Position numbers and translations under genes: made by a program | From: Ostrinia nubilalis | Taxonomy: Eukaryota > Arthropoda > Insecta > Lepidoptera > Crambidae | Length of the DNA: 64,000 nt | Direction of reading: 5' to 3' | NCBI RefSeq assembly: GCF_963855985.1 | Contig: NC_087110.1 | Coordinates: 9,353,001 to 9,417,000 of the forward strand | Part shown: positions 60,921-64,000 of the stretch, in pieces | How the letters are laid out: every line of letters starts with the position of its first letter | Position numbering within the stretch: position 1 is the first letter of the stretch | Notes under the pieces: generated by a model | What the model was told of the DNA's origin: nothing | Database searches by the model: none | Seen by the model: only the letters and a program-made list of their open reading frames with translations

Positions 60921-61020
60921 CATTCATCATTCATCATCATCATCATTTCAGCCACAGGCCGTCCACTGCAGACTTAGGCCTCCCCCAATAACTTCCACAT
61001 TGCACGGTTGGTAGCGGCCA
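60921..61020 (-). mobile_element. RTE-type LINE 3' end (TGA tail), inside the serpin intron
   Basis: CATTCATCATCATCATCATT at about 60928, then CAGCCACAGGCCGTCCACTG and GGCCTCCCCCAATAACTTCC, ending at GGTTGGTAGCGGCCATG. Antisense, ~115 bp before the splice acceptor. Confidence 0.88.
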
Positions 61021-61135
61021 TGTAGAATAGAATGTCTAGTATTAGAGTTTCAACACGTTTTAAATTTTTTTTATGCATAACAAGGCAGGTATTTGAATAA
61101 TTTATTAATTAATTATAATATTTAATGCATTCCAG

Positions 61136-61400
61136 GTTGATATCCTACCCACCAGCGCAGCCTAGCAGCTACTATCAACGCGTAGCTGTCAAATTTGACA
61201 CACCCGGCGTCAACGCGTTACCCAGCCCCAGGAGTGCGCTTATGGCTCTGAATCCCATATCACTGGCGTCCGATGTGGCCACGGGTCTCGCTTCAGCTGT
61301 GGGAAGGGACTTCATAGCAAACAGACCCTTCATGTATGGTTTATTCGATACGGATAGCAATACCTGCCTGTTTGCTGGGGCCTACTCTCACCCTGATTGA
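61136..61400 (+). CDS. Serpin gene, exon 2 (C-terminus with reactive loop)
   Basis: Acceptor ATTCCAG|GTTG; the joined codon is TG|G (Trp343) and the frame continues to TGA at 61398-61400. This exon carries the reactive centre loop and the serpin C-terminal signature: DFIANRPFMYGLFDTDSNTC then LFAGAYSHPD (family F.ADRPF.F.I.D......LF.G....P). Inhibitory serpins have a hinge like EEGTEAAAATA before the loop; here the corresponding segment reads VAVKFDTPGVNALPSPRSAL, without Thr at the P14-like place or the Ala run, and with several prolines. That suggests a serpin that does not trap proteases. The loop region is long and Ala/Ser/Leu-rich (ISLASDVATGLASAVGRD). Confidence 0.9.
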
Positions 61401-61408
61401 TGTAGAGA

Positions 61409-61414
61409 AATAAA
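61409..61414 (+). terminator. Poly(A) signal of the serpin gene
   Basis: AATAAA begins 9 bp after the stop codon; a TG-rich stretch (GTGTGTTTATT) follows at about 61429, fitting a very short 3' UTR. Confidence 0.7.
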
Positions 61415-61685
61415 ATTGATTGGGGAACGTGTGTTTATTATTAGAAACCTATTTTTAACTATAAAAGCTAAAATATACATTAAGATTTTCCAGGTACTGC
61501 TCGACCTTAATTGTTGGGTTTTATATGAGGCCAAACTGTAGATCTTGCTTGACTATATGTACATATTATTAAGTATTGTGTAGTACCTACCGTGGTGGGG
61601 TTAGTCCAATATCTCGATAACTACTAAGCATTAAGTAAAAAAGGCGAAACCGACTTAAACATTATTTTGATTACAGTAAACTACA

Positions 61686-61930
61686 GTTATCATCATCATC
61701 ATCAACAGCCCTTTACAGTCCACTACTGGATTATGGGCCTCCTCTACTATAGTGAAGGGTTTTCTCATAATCCCCACGTTTGGCAGGCGGGTTAGAGATC
61801 GCAGTGTTTTTCAGAGAGCGCTGCTGCCCGTTCTCTGTTTGATGCGTAGTCCTAGTCGCCTCTTACGACACCCGCGGAAAGAGTAGGGGTTGGTGACAAA
61901 TGTATTCTACTCTGCCGTCATCACAGGGCA
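61686..61930 (-). repeat. Interspersed repeat with CAT-rich end, probably a LINE 3' region
   Basis: It starts CATCATCATCATCAACAGCC, then GTCCACTACTGGATTATGGG, TTGGCAGGCGGGTTAGAGAT and CGCCTCTTACGACACCCGCG. The layout resembles the RTE ends but the sequence is a different family. Orientation is inferred from the CAT run. Confidence 0.6.
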
Positions 61931-61934
61931 AACA

Positions 61935-62440
61935 CCAGTTAATTAATAACTAATTAAATATTTCAATTATTTCTCTAAATACTTAAATACCCACATTAGA
62001 TATGCTTCACCTATTTCAGGAGATGCTTCTCCTAGTAATAAGAAACTTACTTTGAAATGAGATTTAATAATCTAAGAATCGTGTTCAATCCTTTAATTAT
62101 AATTTACAACAAATATCATCAATATGATAATTACTTACAACGAATGAATCATCTCAACTTGATTGAAATGACCTGAACAAAGACCGCACGATCCCATGAT
62201 TTAGTTCCGCGCAAACACAGCAGAGGGCATTGAACAAAGGGCAGGTGGAGTGCTCTCTAGGAGGGCTGAGGCCCCATTGTATGGGTGGGGGTGACCATGG
62301 GTTCACGGTTTTATAGTACTAAATAGGGATAGTAAAAGATGGATATTCTGTATTGCTCACTAGACAAAACTGACAAATAAATAAATACAGGTTTGAAACA
62401 ATTTCGGTAAATAACAGTAATTACTTAAGGTGTCAAAAAT
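61935..62440. other. No gene seen
   Basis: Nothing codable. Confidence 0.4.
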
Positions 62441-62444
62441 AGGC

Positions 62445-62650
62445 GTAAGTGTTGAATTGCCGATTCTGGACTGTCCAAGGATCGGTAGTTCGAACCCCGT
62501 TGCCGCTGCAATGGACTATGTATTGTGGTCTATAGTGGTGAACCCACTCGTTGCACAAGCATTTATTTAGCTTTCAAATTCAAATTCCAATTATTCAAAA
62601 TGTTTATTACATGTTACATTACATTTTATAATGGTGTTACAAAAAGTACA
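62445..62650 (+). repeat. Worn tRNA-derived SINE and an inverted LINE tail
   Basis: A B-box-like GGTAGTTCGAACCCC at 62484-62498 followed by SINE-like body (TAGTGGTGAACCCACTCG). From 62572, AAATTCAAATTCCAATTATT resembles an inverted LINE tail. Confidence 0.45.
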
Positions 62651-62654
62651 AGGC

Positions 62655-63298
62655 ACAGCAAAACATTAGATAGAGGGAGTAGTACCTTAAATTAATTTAA
62701 AATAAGCTTTTTTAACTCTTGAGTTGCTTGTTATTTGAGCTTATTTAACACCTTGGGGTTAAAGGGGCAAACTTTCTTGCTTCAAACAAATGACAACTAC
62801 AATTTAATTGTGAATACTTGACAATAACGATGGCTCATCAAGTTGAGCACATTTAGTGTATTTGCAAAGGGTATGTACCTACTATGTATTCGCAACAAAA
62901 CTGTACAGTCACATTGTTAACTATCAATTTACGTTTTTGCTTTCACTCTCATCAAATGGTGATTTTTTGCGATAGAACGAGACGACAGGACAGGCAATAA
63001 ATAGTTAACACTGTTGCCGATGGTACTAACGAAGGGTGATTATTCCCTCATGATTCCTGACTCCCTCGCTAGACTGGACACCCTACACACTAGACGTTAT
63101 GCGAGGGTTGGAAAACTATGGGTCCCAATCGCATAGGCCCATTCAATTCCCGATGATGCCACGTTCTTGCTGTCTACAGCATTGGAAAATCTATTTCCAG
63201 CCATTTTAACTGATGCTATTTTCAAGTGATGGATGTGCTTAAAAAATAATGGGAAATATGCACAGAGCTCGGCGCGCGGCGATTCCGTGCTCTGTGGA
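62655..63298. other. No gene seen
   Basis: Nothing codable or clearly repetitive. Confidence 0.4.
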
Positions 63299-63303
63299 AA
63301 TAT

Positions 63304-63380
63304 GTTTTTTTTTTTTTTTTTTTTTATGTGATAGGAGGCAAACGAGCAGACGGATCACCTGATGGTAAGTGATTACCGTA
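63304..63380 (-). mobile_element. LINE 3' terminus with poly(A), minus strand
   Basis: A ~20-base T run (the inverted poly-A tail), then ATGTGATAGGAGGCAAACGA, GCAGACGGATCACCTGATGG and TAAGTGATTACCG, a 3' end common to lepidopteran LINEs. Confidence 0.75.
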
Positions 63381-63384
63381 TTAT

Positions 63385-64000
63385 GTTTTCTTATTTGCTA
63401 TTTTGGTAGGTACCAAATGAACGTTTATTATTTCTTCCTTTTAGGTAGGTATATCTATAGCAAATCCAATTATGGTTACGTTAACGTGCTCTCGAATGGA
63501 GAACGTGTCTCGGCAAAGGTTTTTTCAAATCAAAATCAAATAAATTTATTTGCTTAAAACATGGTGATATACATATATGTGGATAGATAATAATAATAAC
63601 TGTGCTCATGTTTTACCTTACTATAAATGGCATGCAAATATTTACAATTTAATAATAATGTTAATGATGAAGATTAATTATTAATGTCAAAAAAAAATAC
63701 AATTTTCAATTAAAATAATATTATGATGTCAAAAATAATTAGTCAAAATTTCTTATTACAATGTCTCATATTAAGAAAGTCCTTTACCCTATAAAAATTC
63801 ATGTCACTTAGCCATATTATAAGCGACCTTTTGAATCTTGCATTTGGTAGGTTTTTGATATGGTTCGGGATACAATTGTATATCTTAACACACATGGCAT
63901 CACATTGATCAAGATAATGTTTAAGTTTAGGTAAGCTATCATATACTAGATGACTAGGATCTCTAACATTGAAGTTTACAACATCTTTTCGCTTTTTGAA
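63385..64000. other. No gene; an inverted LINE-type tail near 63525
   Basis: CAAATCAAAATCAAATAAAT at about 63528 resembles an inverted LINE tail, and the AT-rich sequence after it may be the same element's 3' UTR, running out of the window. Confidence 0.35.

Larger units (their letters stand above)
59634..61135 (+). other. Serpin intron (1,502 bp) with two RTE fragments
   Basis: Starts GTGAGT, ends ATTCCAG. It contains two inverted RTE 3' ends and otherwise AT-rich sequence. No branch point was assigned. Confidence 0.85.

Noticed and set aside
1..64000. A previously unknown multi-gene defence or metabolic system
   Set aside because: Apart from the serpin every long coding frame belongs to a transposable element; there is no cluster of host genes to support such a system.

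Overview
This is a stretch of animal nuclear DNA, almost certainly from a moth or butterfly (Lepidoptera). It is AT-rich, has no operons or ribosome-binding sites, and contains one intron-bearing host gene in a dense bed of transposable elements. The Lepidoptera call rests on the repeat set: short Helitrons ending in a small hairpin followed by CTAG, RTE 3' ends with TGA or GAAC tails, tRNA-headed SINEs, CR1/Jockey-type LINE 3' ends, BEL/Pao and Gypsy LTR elements, Tc1/mariner elements and many TA-flanked MITEs. Family names come from recognised motifs; no database was searched.

Layout. 1-9.6 kb: a 376-bp inverted-repeat element, a complete but dead Tc1 transposon (911-2473), two copies of a 120-bp MITE and an ~810-bp foldback. 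9.6-15.3 kb: a BEL/Pao retrotransposon with LTRs identical by eye and a flanking CACT duplication; it lacks the core of its reverse transcriptase, and a six-copy 41-bp hairpin array sits at the gap. 15.8-20.8 kb: LINE and RTE 3' ends and a Gypsy pol frame with no gag. 21-36 kb: no credible gene; MITEs, Helitrons, RTE ends and a strange element built of degenerate TTTGGCAAA-like words (21672-22470). 37-44 kb: a tandem array interrupted by a Helitron, which is itself interrupted by a full-length LINE (LINE-A, about 37651-43560). 44-50.5 kb: a hAT-like MITE, a 1.1-kb foldback, further Helitrons and MITEs and a SINE. 51.5-56.55 kb: a second full-length LINE (LINE-B) inserted a few bases inside a Helitron. 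58.5-61.4 kb: a two-exon serpin gene with TATA box, splice sites and poly(A) signal. 61.4-64 kb: repeat fragments.

How things work together. The serpin is the only clear host gene; it encodes a predicted secreted 430-residue protein whose reactive-loop hinge looks non-inhibitory. The rest is a record of transposition. The two LINEs each encode an ORF1 with a degenerate esterase-like C-terminus and an intact endonuclease/reverse-transcriptase ORF2. In both, the first in-frame ATG of ORF2 lies after the first catalytic residue of the endonuclease, so ORF2 must be reached from ORF1. In LINE-A the two frames overlap by only ten bases, and those bases hold a perfect -1 slippery heptamer, T TTA AAC, directly before the ORF1 stop. 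That candidate recoding site is the most interesting signal here. The BEL element is the second: young by its LTRs, yet unable to make its own reverse transcriptase, so it was probably mobilised in trans.
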